The notes under the pieces are model-generated. The model was not told the DNA's origin, did not search any database, and saw nothing but the letters and a program-made list of their open reading frames with translations. A stretch of DNA of 64,000 nucleotides from Flammeovirgaceae bacterium UBA7330 (GTDB lineage: Bacteria; Bacteroidota; Bacteroidia; Cytophagales; Cyclobacteriaceae). The translations under genes were made by a program, and so were the position numbers. The stretch spans positions 86,045 to 150,044 of the forward strand of contig DKPQ01000003.1 in the NCBI GenBank assembly GCA_002471275.1, in the 5' to 3' direction. Shown here in pieces: positions 8,521 through 16,725 of the stretch (positions within the stretch are counted from its first letter, which is position 1; the number at the start of each line of letters is the position of its first letter).

Positions 8521-8856
8521 TGGGATAGGTTTTGGGGGTTTGAGTGATTGGTTAACTATATAGGGCCTGCTGAAAAGCGTCAAAAATAACTGAGACTTTT
8601 TCAGCAAGACCTATTGAAGTTACGACAAATAACTGATTTTGTCAATCACCTTAACCACTCATTTTCAGCGCTTTAATAGCACTTTAAACCTTAATCTAAA
8701 TCAAATGAGTTCGATGTAGGACTTAACAAAAACCCTCTACCGTCACTCAGAGCCCTTATTTGGGTAGGGATTTGATTTGGGAAGGCTAGGGCGTGAAGTC
8801 TTATATTACAGGAGATTCCACGCCTGCCTGCCAAAGGCTGGGCTCGAATAGTGAAA

Positions 8857-9028
8857 ATCAAACTATTTTGAAAATGATTGAAATCCAGAACCACTTCTCC
8901 AGTCTTGCACAGGGATTGTTTCAAAACCTACATCGTCCTCTTCGAGAGACGATGAACGGAGGGAAGAGAATAAAGCCCCTTAAGTATAGATAGTATCAGA
9001 GTCCCTACGGTGACTCTGATTGGCTGTA
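8857..9028 (+). repeat. Dispersed two-hairpin repeat, family A copy 2
   Basis: 172 bp, nearly identical to 7421-7593 over its full length, with CATCGTC/GACGATG and ATCAGAGTC/GACTCTGAT (8995-9003, 9012-9020) hairpins. No coding potential. Confidence 0.8.
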
Positions 9029-9039
9029 AGAGATCCCTT

Positions 9040-9171
9040 GAACCACTTCTCCAGGTATGCATGGGGATTGTGTCGTCACCAATCCTGAGATCTGACGACT
9101 CATGATTGATTCCTTCCCAAATCAAGTTTGGGACAGGCTACAATGACGAGATTTGTTGCAGGGGGTTGTGC
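9040..9171 (+). repeat. Dispersed repeat, class I copy 3
   Basis: Closest to 5213-5363: shares the GGGGATTGTGTCGTCACC block, the TCCCAAA/TTTGGGA hairpin, ACAATGACGAG and the GTTGTGC end. It directly follows a family A copy. Confidence 0.72.
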
Positions 9172-9312
9172 TATCTCCTCTACACTTGGCGAGATGTATT
9201 CATTACCAAAATGACATACTTCAACAAAATCGTAAATATTTTCAACATAAATAGGATCGACTATCTGGACATTTGGAGCTTGATTTATTTTGTAAAACCC
9301 GTCAATCAGAAA

Positions 9313-9447
9313 GGTGCGGTGGCAGGCCAAAACACTGGCGGTCCGTCGTTACGGCCAGCGCCGGGCCTTGTGCGGCTGAAGTGATTGTTTTGGCCGCTTC
9401 GGCGGTCCGATTGATTTCTTTGCTTACTTTCTGTATCAAGACAGAAA
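9313..9447 (+). repeat. Hairpin repeat element, family B copy 3
   Basis: GCGGTGGC leads into stem I arms 9326-9334 and 9386-9394 (GCCAAAACA/TGTTTTGGC). The loop ends GAAGTGAT and includes the CCGT/ACGG mini-stem. Stem II arms are 9428-9434 and 9441-9447 (TTTCTGT/ACAGAAA). Confidence 0.78.
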
Positions 9448-9492
9448 ACGGTCCGCCGCTGCGGTAAGAGCCCCATGGCTCGAATGGTGAAA

Positions 9493-9606
9493 ATCAAACT
9501 ATTTTGTAAGTGAATGAAATCCAGAACCACTCTCCAGTATTGCACAGGGATTGCTTCAAAACCTACATCGTCCTCTTCGAGAGACGATGAACGGAGGGAA
9601 GAGAAA
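9493..9606 (+). repeat. Dispersed repeat, family A copy 3 (truncated)
   Basis: Matches the first two thirds of 7421-7593, including the CATCGTC/GACGATG hairpin, and stops before the ATCAGAGTC hairpin. As with copy 1, it lies just downstream of a family B element. Confidence 0.72.
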
Positions 9607-9682
9607 GCGGTGATGGTCAAAGTATTTTGTCAAAGTGACTGAAATCCAGAAATGGCCAGTTTAAATATCAGGCAATATTATG

Positions 9683-11557
9683 TCACTTCGTCAAACCCGT
9701 TGATTTCACAACCACGATCCAATCCATGTCAACATCTGAGGGAGGAGTACCAATATTTACAACACTTCCGCCACCAACTCCTGTGACTGAACCATTGGCC
9801 AAATCTCCACCTGCTCTTGGGTTATACCACATGATTTCGTAGAGCATTTGGGTGTCACGCAGGTCCAGTTCAACTTTTCTCAACCCCATGGGCTTATACA
9901 CCACGTAAACCTGATCCTGCTCGGCCAAACAATATGATTGATCATCGGATGTGAGTTCATCCGCAGGTTTCATCCTCCAGAAAGGCAATTCGTTCTCAAA
10001 AAACCTCCTGGCATACCGATTTTGGTCCCAGAAAAGATCCCGACTTCTAAAGTCCTGGCAGGTGAGATCGGAATTAGGGCTGTCGTAGCCGAAGTACCAT
10101 TCCAAACCATAACCTCCGGCGAAAAGGGTGCCATACATGGCATTCCCCCGGGCTTCGTTGTGCTCCATGTCTTCATCGTCAGGGAGCAACGCATAACGGG
10201 CACTTCCCGGCTCATCCACGGCCAGCGCCCAGGGCTTGCCTACGCTGTCCGTTTTATTCTTCCACTTGAGCACCCTTGCATGGACATCTTTAAATTCCTT
10301 GTCGCTCAATTGCAGTGAAGCGCCTGTCAATGGTGACTGATCTCCAATCAGCCCCGCATAACGATCGTCCTGGTTGGGATAAGTATGCACGACCAAATGG
10401 TGCTTGTAAGGGTCCAGATTGTATACATATTTTGCCGCTTTGATGACCTCTTCGATGGGTTGATTGTTCTCTTCGCCCAGGTTCCAGTTGAGTGCCAGAT
10501 GATGGCCAAACCGGGCGATCAATTCCCGGTAATAAAGCTTTCCTTCAACGCCAAACACACCTTTGTCCATCAGGTGATCAGTCTCGGTTTCATGGGTCTT
10601 AAAGTGAAGAAAAAGACCTAAGGTCTCCGCATATGCGAAAATTCGTTCCCATTGCTCAAGCTTTGAAATATCAAACCTGGTTTTATGGAAATAATTCTCC
10701 CACGCTTCCTTGTTTTGCTTTTCATTGGCATAAGCCTCATATTCAGAAAACGGCACTTTCAGCAAATGAGGGAAGATGTTGCGGTCATCCCCATCCACAT
10801 TGAAGGTGAGGAAAGAAAATACATTCAGCTCTTCAGAAACGAGGTAATTCAAGGCCCCCATCAGGTTTTTGCCTTTGCTTCCCTGCCAAAGAAACGACTG
10901 GGCCGCCTGGTCAAAGTCTTTCGCATGAGGACCCCACGACTTTCTAAACTCAAACACATTGGTGGTGCTGTCAATGTCTTCATATGCCAGCAGGTTTTCA
11001 GGTGCATCCACACCCAGCTTGATGAAGTAGTCTCCTGTTTCGGCATATTTCAGGTAGGGCTCACCCACATACTGCAATCTCCCCTTGGCCCTGTTGTCAT
11101 GACCTGATTTATCCGAATCTGTCACAGAAAAACTACCTGTAAGTCCGTCCATGAATTCAGCACTTGAAAACCCGGATGGATCCTTAGCCACAGCAACATT
11201 TTCACCCTTTTTAAAAGAGACTGTATAGCTCCATTCGCTGGTTTCATTAGGAGTGAAATTGACCACCCACTTGTTGCCGGAATTAGCGCCCGATTCAGCC
11301 GCATCACCATCGGCTGCATAATATCCGGGAACCACAAACTGTTCGTTGCCATTTGAGAAGGTTACATCCAGCCTGTAATTCAGGAATGGGTTATTTTCAT
11401 CCAACTCACCCGTTTGAGGCCCCTCAAATACCAGCGACACCTTATGCCATTTCTTTAGCTCACCGGTTATATTCACCTTTTCAGAATCCTGACATGCACT
11501 GGCAATGCCTATGATGAGGAGTAATAGAAGAGCAGTTGGTTGGCTAAAATATTTCAT
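9683..11557 (-). CDS. DUF5060 glycoside hydrolase-like lipoprotein
   Basis: A 624-residue lipoprotein (IGIASAC, lipid Cys22). Residues about 35-150 form an Ig-like DUF5060 module. The middle (about 160-500) reads as a TIM-barrel glycosidase with candidate catalytic acids at NLGEE (E362/E363, end of a strand) and AVDEPG (E449). Residues about 525-624 resemble the putative collagen-binding domain that often closes such enzymes (LRDTQMLYEIMWYNPRAGG). The architecture resembles the GH140/DUF4038 group, but I cannot assign a CAZy family. It starts 9 nt after the sulfatase-GH78 fusion gene and closes the long operon running down from 35.2 kb, so it should act on the same polysaccharide. Confidence 0.75.
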   Translation of the reverse strand: MKYFSQPTALLLLLIIGIASACQDSEKVNITGELKKWHKVSLVFEGPQTGELDENNPFLNYRLDVTFSNGNEQFVVPGYYAADGDAAESGANSGNKWVVNFTPNETSEWSYTVSFKKGENVAVAKDPSGFSSAEFMDGLTGSFSVTDSDKSGHDNRAKGRLQYVGEPYLKYAETGDYFIKLGVDAPENLLAYEDIDSTTNVFEFRKSWGPHAKDFDQAAQSFLWQGSKGKNLMGALNYLVSEELNVFSFLTFNVDGDDRNIFPHLLKVPFSEYEAYANEKQNKEAWENYFHKTRFDISKLEQWERIFAYAETLGLFLHFKTHETETDHLMDKGVFGVEGKLYYRELIARFGHHLALNWNLGEENNQPIEEVIKAAKYVYNLDPYKHHLVVHTYPNQDDRYAGLIGDQSPLTGASLQLSDKEFKDVHARVLKWKNKTDSVGKPWALAVDEPGSARYALLPDDEDMEHNEARGNAMYGTLFAGGYGLEWYFGYDSPNSDLTCQDFRSRDLFWDQNRYARRFFENELPFWRMKPADELTSDDQSYCLAEQDQVYVVYKPMGLRKVELDLRDTQMLYEIMWYNPRAGGDLANGSVTGVGGGSVVNIGTPPSDVDMDWIVVVKSTGLTK

Positions 11558-11566
11558 GATCGTTGG

Positions 11567-14500
11567 TTAAAATGAATTCACACGTAAGGTAACCCGATGT
11601 TCGCCAGGTTCCAGGCGAATCGAACCAAAAGATGAGTTAACCTGGCTTCCATTCACGATCACGGTATCATTTTCAGCAGCATCCAGCACCAGTTCTGCCG
11701 CCATATTGGCCGGGATGGTGAATCGATATGTTTTCACACGATTGTTCACCTTTTTGAAATCGGCTTTCACTGTCCCTTTTAAGAAAGGAACTTCAATGTT
11801 GGTAAACTCCAAATCTGCCAATTGTGGCTGAATGGTGATGATATCTCCGCCTGGCGTTTTGGGTCTGATGCCCCACATCCTTCGGGCCACAATATTACCC
11901 GGCACAGCCCCCCAGGCATGGTTCCAGTCTGAGTTGGGTTTGTACTTCATGTCCCAGGCTTCTAGCGAGATGGTAGATCCGATGGCAATCATGTTCCACC
12001 AGCTGCGGTCATGTGTTGCCGTCATCAGATCCAGTGCATACTGCGCTTCTCCCCCTATGTACAGGGCATCCATGAGGTATTGCGATCCATAGACACTGCA
12101 TGCCATACCCCTGGACTTGATGAATTCTACTACGGACTTTACCCGGTCTGCAGGCACCACACCAAAGGCCAGTGCCGCCATATTGGAATGCAAGGAAGAA
12201 TGCGCCGTGGTATCTCCATCCACATACACACCCGTCTCAGGATCTGTAAGCTTTTCATTCATGGCCTTCCTGGCTTTGATGGCACGCAACCTGAATTCAT
12301 CAGCCTCCTGATACTTGCCCAGGATCTCTGCAAACTCTGCCATGATTACCATGTTTCTGTAGTAAAAAGCATTAACCAGCGTATTGGTGGGGCAGAAAAC
12401 AAAACCATCCCGCTCCCCTTCCTTGGTAGCCAGCTTCCAACCCGTATCCTTTTGTGCGGGAGGCCAGTCGGTGATATCCCGAAGTTTTACGTCAGGGTCT
12501 TTGAAACCCAGCTGTTTCATAATCTCCGGTGTCACCCTGGTGGTACTGATCAGGCCATCCTCATCAGCCAGCTGGTAAAGCGTCTTGTATTTCAGTGGCT
12601 CATAGTACTTTTCGATGAGCTCTGTATTCCCGGTGTACATGTAGTCATCGTAGAACATCAGCGCCACATGCTGCTGCCACTCGGTTGGCCAGGTCGGATA
12701 CTCCATGAAGTATTCGATGGTACGGCGGGCAATCGGATACTCCCTATCCACCGCATAATGCGTCAGCTGGTTGAGATAAGCATCCGCCTCGTAAGGAATT
12801 CGCTCACGGTCCCCATCTACATATAAACCCGCAAATGAAGTGGCCTTCATGGAGTATTTACAAAGGTCCCATACCTGATTGAGCACGGTATCTGAACTCG
12901 TGAAACTGCTCGCCTCCTCTTCCCAATAAGTGAAATAAACTTCCTGGGTGAGGTCTTCACTTTTTAATCCGGCCTTTGCCCCTTCTATTTCTGCATATCT
13001 GAATGGGAGCAACACAGGAAATGAATCAGGTAAGGCCACAGCCTGAGGTTTGGTATTGCGGGCATCGGGAGGTAGCACGACCAGATAGTCTTTTTTGTTG
13101 GGTTGCACACCCAGTTTAACCTCCTGGTAACGGATATTACCCTGTGGATCTGTGTTGATACGGCCATTTATCACCTGTTCGCCGAGCCTGATGACCAGAG
13201 AATCCTTGTTATCTGTTTGATAATTTATCCTAAGTGCGGCAAAACCATCCTTACCAAAATCAGCAAAATAGCTGTCCTGACCGATGGATTTAAAAGCAAC
13301 GGGCTTTACCCTATCCACCTGAAAAATATTGGGTGTGGTGATTTCTTTCTCATCGGTAGCACCCATTTTGAATGACTGTGGAGAAGCATAAGAGGTCACC
13401 CGGTTGAGCTGATCCCAGATCCTTACTTTCCAAAAATATGACTGACCACTTTGTAATGGTTTCCCTCCAAATACCACGTCGGAATTTTGCCTGGTCCTCA
13501 CCTGGCCGCTGTCCCAAATATCACCGATGTTTTGGTTGATCTTCTCCTTGGAAGAAGCGACGAGTACCTGGTATGCTTGCTGATAGACCGCACCCTGCGG
13601 TACGATCCATGAAAATTCAGGAGTGTTGTCCTTGATGGCCGTACCCGGCGCTCGTAACCATTCCACCATCAATCCATCCGGACTTCCCACAGTGGGATCA
13701 TCATACTTTTTAGCCAGCTCATCGCATTTTGTACGCAATTCCTGTAGGATAGCCTGGTGTTTTTTAGAAGCCACCAGGTTTTTTGTTTCCTGAGGATCTT
13801 TGTTTAAGTCATAAAGTTCTTCGATTGATTGGTCGTTTACATACCTTAAATATTTCCATTGGGCTGTCCTCACACCTTCACTGGGGGGAATATGTTCAAA
13901 CTCCCAGAGGTGTTCGATGAGGATGGTATCCCGTTCCAGATCGTATTGCGGGTTCTTGAGCAGCGGAACCAGGCTCTTTCCCTGCCAACCCTCAGGTTGC
14001 TCAGCACCAGCCAGGTCAGCGATGGTAGCGGGTACGTCAATATTCAGGGCCATCTGCTCAATGTCATTGTGCATTCCCGCACGAGGATCAAAAATGATCA
14101 ATGGTACCCTTATGGAATTGTCATACATCAACCACTTTCCTGCCAGCTGACGTTCACCGAGGAAGTACCCATTATCACCCATCAGGATGATGACCGTATT
14201 TTCATCCAACCCTTTTTCTTCAAGCTTTGCACGAATGGCACCAATTTCCCGGTCGATGTCTGCAATCATACGATGATAACCCTTTACGCTGTGTTGATAT
14301 TTTTCCTCCGTATCATACCTCCAGTACCATCGGGTTCGGTTGAAGCCTTCCCGCACTATCTGGGGCAGTTTATCGAAATCCTTGTCTTTGCCTAAAGCTG
14401 GTCCGGGAACGTCCACAGCGGCCAGGTGTTCGTTGGAGGGGGCATCCCAGAAATACTGATCTTCCGCAGGGTCATGGGCATGAGGTGCACTGAAGCTCAG

Positions 14501-15067
14501 GCTCAGGCAAAAAGGTTTTCCCTCCGGAGCCTCCTCAATAAAATCCAGTGCCTGCTGACCGGTGTAGCGGGTCAGATGGACCGTTTCTCCATTCAATTGC
14601 TTGTAGTAGTAACCACGTTCGTCTTTAAAGGCTCCATTTCGATCATAGCTATCAAACTGATCAAAGAGCGAGGCCTCCTTATCGTATCTCACCCCGAATT
14701 TTCCGTAGAATCCGGTGTAATAGCCGGCATCCCGCAATACCAATGGGTAAGATGCCTGCATGAATTCTTCCTTGAGATCCCCGGTCTGGAAGGTGTATCG
14801 GTGTGTTCTTTCATAAGTACCTGTCAGGATAGATGCACGACTTCCAGCGCAGATGGGCGTAGTGACAATGGCTTGTTTGAAATAGGTACCTTCCGAGGCG
14901 AGCCTATCCATCTCCGGCGTCAGGGAAAGTGGATTGCCCGCATACCCCAGGGCATCCCAGCGCTGATCATCTGTGAGAAGGAAGATGATATTGGGTTGAT
15001 CGGACTTTTGAGCAAAAAGTGCACTGGTGACAAAAAGGAATAATAATAATGAAAGAAGTTTACGCAT
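11567..15067 (-). CDS. Bimodular sulfatase-alpha-L-rhamnosidase (S1 + GH78)
   Basis: A 1,166-residue secreted enzyme with a type I signal (residues 1-20, ending SALFAQ). Residues about 24-465 are an S1 sulfatase: LLTDDQ metal motif, GKFG, LMGDNGYFLGE. The catalytic signature is C73-A-G-S-R, with Gly where Pro or Ala is usual. From about residue 470 a GH78 rhamnosidase begins: the N-terminal beta-sandwich (APGTAIKDNTPEFSW), the (alpha/alpha)6 catalytic domain with DGDRERIPYEAD near residue 751 (the counterpart of the DERxGW acid region), and the C-terminal domain ending in a beta-rich tail. From memory, sulfatase-GH78 fusions occur in marine ulvan loci, where they desulfate and release rhamnose. 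The gene sits 93 nt after a sulfatase and 9 nt before a DUF5060 enzyme. Confidence 0.9.
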   Translation of the reverse strand: MRKLLSLLLFLFVTSALFAQKSDQPNIIFLLTDDQRWDALGYAGNPLSLTPEMDRLASEGTYFKQAIVTTPICAGSRASILTGTYERTHRYTFQTGDLKEEFMQASYPLVLRDAGYYTGFYGKFGVRYDKEASLFDQFDSYDRNGAFKDERGYYYKQLNGETVHLTRYTGQQALDFIEEAPEGKPFCLSLSFSAPHAHDPAEDQYFWDAPSNEHLAAVDVPGPALGKDKDFDKLPQIVREGFNRTRWYWRYDTEEKYQHSVKGYHRMIADIDREIGAIRAKLEEKGLDENTVIILMGDNGYFLGERQLAGKWLMYDNSIRVPLIIFDPRAGMHNDIEQMALNIDVPATIADLAGAEQPEGWQGKSLVPLLKNPQYDLERDTILIEHLWEFEHIPPSEGVRTAQWKYLRYVNDQSIEELYDLNKDPQETKNLVASKKHQAILQELRTKCDELAKKYDDPTVGSPDGLMVEWLRAPGTAIKDNTPEFSWIVPQGAVYQQAYQVLVASSKEKINQNIGDIWDSGQVRTRQNSDVVFGGKPLQSGQSYFWKVRIWDQLNRVTSYASPQSFKMGATDEKEITTPNIFQVDRVKPVAFKSIGQDSYFADFGKDGFAALRINYQTDNKDSLVIRLGEQVINGRINTDPQGNIRYQEVKLGVQPNKKDYLVVLPPDARNTKPQAVALPDSFPVLLPFRYAEIEGAKAGLKSEDLTQEVYFTYWEEEASSFTSSDTVLNQVWDLCKYSMKATSFAGLYVDGDRERIPYEADAYLNQLTHYAVDREYPIARRTIEYFMEYPTWPTEWQQHVALMFYDDYMYTGNTELIEKYYEPLKYKTLYQLADEDGLISTTRVTPEIMKQLGFKDPDVKLRDITDWPPAQKDTGWKLATKEGERDGFVFCPTNTLVNAFYYRNMVIMAEFAEILGKYQEADEFRLRAIKARKAMNEKLTDPETGVYVDGDTTAHSSLHSNMAALAFGVVPADRVKSVVEFIKSRGMACSVYGSQYLMDALYIGGEAQYALDLMTATHDRSWWNMIAIGSTISLEAWDMKYKPNSDWNHAWGAVPGNIVARRMWGIRPKTPGGDIITIQPQLADLEFTNIEVPFLKGTVKADFKKVNNRVKTYRFTIPANMAAELVLDAAENDTVIVNGSQVNSSFGSIRLEPGEHRVTLRVNSF

Positions 15068-15160
15068 CTCAGGTCAATAAATTGATTTATTAGTAATTAC
15101 AAGCTAATAAAAACATTAGACAATTCGTTGACATCCTGTAGCGTCAGGCAATCCTGTCGG

Positions 15161-16630
15161 CTACTGCGATGAAGTCCGTTCTTTTTGTTCTACAAAATAG
15201 GGTTGAAAGGTATATTCCGATGGTTCGGCCCATTGGGCATTCTCTTTGGGCAAAAGGGTGCCTAAGCTTTCTCTCACCGATTCCGCTTTTGTCTCCCCGG
15301 AAATATTGATCCATTCATTGGGGTCATATTCGTGATCGTAAAGCTCTTCGCTCCCGTCTTCATAGCGGGTATATCTAAAATTTTCAGAACGGATGGAATG
15401 GTTATTCATCCCATAGGTAGTGATAGCGTAATACGCTTTTTCATTCTTCCCGCTTTGCATCAGCTCAACCAGGCTGATCCCTTCATTTTTGTCATTGGCT
15501 GCTAACCCACTCAATTCCACTAGGGTCGGGTAGATAGAAAGCATTTCCACAGGTTGATCGACGACTTTACCTTTTGGTAATGTAGGAGCAGCAAAGATCA
15601 ACGGGGCATTCGTGGCCTCCTCCCACAAGGCGTGCTTAGCAAAGGTCTCCTTCTCTCCCAGCCTGTAACCATGATCGGACCAAAGCACAATGATTGTGTT
15701 GTCAGCATATTCACTGTTTTCCAGGGCTTCCATCACCCGTCCGACCTGAGCATCTACAAAGCTCACACAAGCCAGATATGCCTGGATGATATCATCCCAG
15801 TTACCTGACTCAATGGCCCACTGTGTGGTAGGCATCATCGGCAAGTCATTGATTTGTAAAGCTACATCCGGGACATCGTTAAGGTCGTCGGCCTTGTAAG
15901 GAGTCATTTCCAGTCCTTCCAGTGGGATCTTGTCAAACCATTTTTGCGGAGCATACAGCGGCACGTGCGGCCGGATAAATCCAACACCCATAAAGAACGG
16001 CTGATCATACGCTTTGTTTAATCGCTCAATCACCCAGTCTGCAGATTGATAATCGATCATCAGGGAATCCACTTCCGGATAGGCACCCCAGTCGGTGCTG
16101 GTCCTGCCGTACTTCTCCTGATCGGATGTTCCGATGCCATCCCAGACAAAGCGTTCTTTAGGCTTGGGACCAAAGCCACCTGTTCGCCCTCCCGATTCAT
16201 CGAAAACACCGTCCGGAGCATGCTGATGGAAGAGCTTTCCGATGCCCATGGTGTAATAGCCATTTTGCTTAAAATACTCTGGGAGCAAGGTAATGTCCGG
16301 TAGCACGCTTTTGATGTCGTTGTCATCTATCATGCCATAAATACCCGTGGTGGATGGACGCAAACCCGTCATGATCGAAGCCCTGGACGGACCACACAAG
16401 GGCGCCTGACAATGAGCATTGGTAAAGAGAACACCCTGCGAGGCGAGCTTATCCATATTGGGTGTGAGGGTGTTGGGATGCCCATTCATACAGCCGAGCC
16501 AGTCATTCAGATCGTCGATGGCGATGAAAAGGACATTGGGTTTTTGATTGTTTTTCTCTTGTGTGATTTCAGTGCGGCAGGAAACGGTAAAAAGTGCCAG
16601 ACAAACTGCCAGTAACAGACTATTTTTCAT
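15161..16630 (-). CDS. Sulfatase (family S1, iduronate-2-sulfatase-like), lipoprotein
   Basis: A 489-residue sulfatase from the ATG at 16630, which precedes a lipoprotein signal (LALFTVSC, lipid Cys18); an in-frame ATG at 16654 adds only eight residues. AIDDLNDWLGC (about residues 37-47) and the C79-G-P-S-R active-site motif resemble iduronate-2-sulfatase-like enzymes, with the characteristic GKLFHQH, GFIRPHVPLYAP and SDHGYRLGEKETFAKHALWEE segments. These relatives often remove 2-O or 3-O sulfate from uronic acids or rhamnose; which one here is inference. It lies 96 nt after the haloperoxidase-like gene and 93 nt before the sulfatase-GH78 fusion, on the same strand. Confidence 0.92.
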   Translation of the reverse strand: MKNSLLLAVCLALFTVSCRTEITQEKNNQKPNVLFIAIDDLNDWLGCMNGHPNTLTPNMDKLASQGVLFTNAHCQAPLCGPSRASIMTGLRPSTTGIYGMIDDNDIKSVLPDITLLPEYFKQNGYYTMGIGKLFHQHAPDGVFDESGGRTGGFGPKPKERFVWDGIGTSDQEKYGRTSTDWGAYPEVDSLMIDYQSADWVIERLNKAYDQPFFMGVGFIRPHVPLYAPQKWFDKIPLEGLEMTPYKADDLNDVPDVALQINDLPMMPTTQWAIESGNWDDIIQAYLACVSFVDAQVGRVMEALENSEYADNTIIVLWSDHGYRLGEKETFAKHALWEEATNAPLIFAAPTLPKGKVVDQPVEMLSIYPTLVELSGLAANDKNEGISLVELMQSGKNEKAYYAITTYGMNNHSIRSENFRYTRYEDGSEELYDHEYDPNEWINISGETKAESVRESLGTLLPKENAQWAEPSEYTFQPYFVEQKERTSSQ

Positions 16631-16725
16631 TGGGTAAATGTTTGGATTGCCCAAGTTAGTCTTAACATCATAAAATCACATGGTCCCTCTAAAAGTAAAT
16701 CTGATCAGGATTACTGAGAGTAGAG

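Noticed and set aside
4817..9447. Family B elements as integron attC sites
   Set aside because: attC sites also covary, but the RYYYAAC/GTTRRRY ends are not seen and no integrase is in the window. Kept as an open question in findings.
9306..9620. Minus-strand open frame of 104 codons across repeats
   Set aside because: It spans a family B element and a family A repeat; other copies carry indels that break the frame, and the stem covariation argues for structure rather than protein.
12011..12826. Long + strand open frame (271 codons)
   Set aside because: It lies antisense to the rhamnosidase part of the fusion gene, has no recognisable domain, and its composition is that of a reverse-frame shadow.
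13859..14395. + strand open frame (178 codons)
   Set aside because: Antisense to the sulfatase domain at 11567-15067; the sense frame has all sulfatase motifs.
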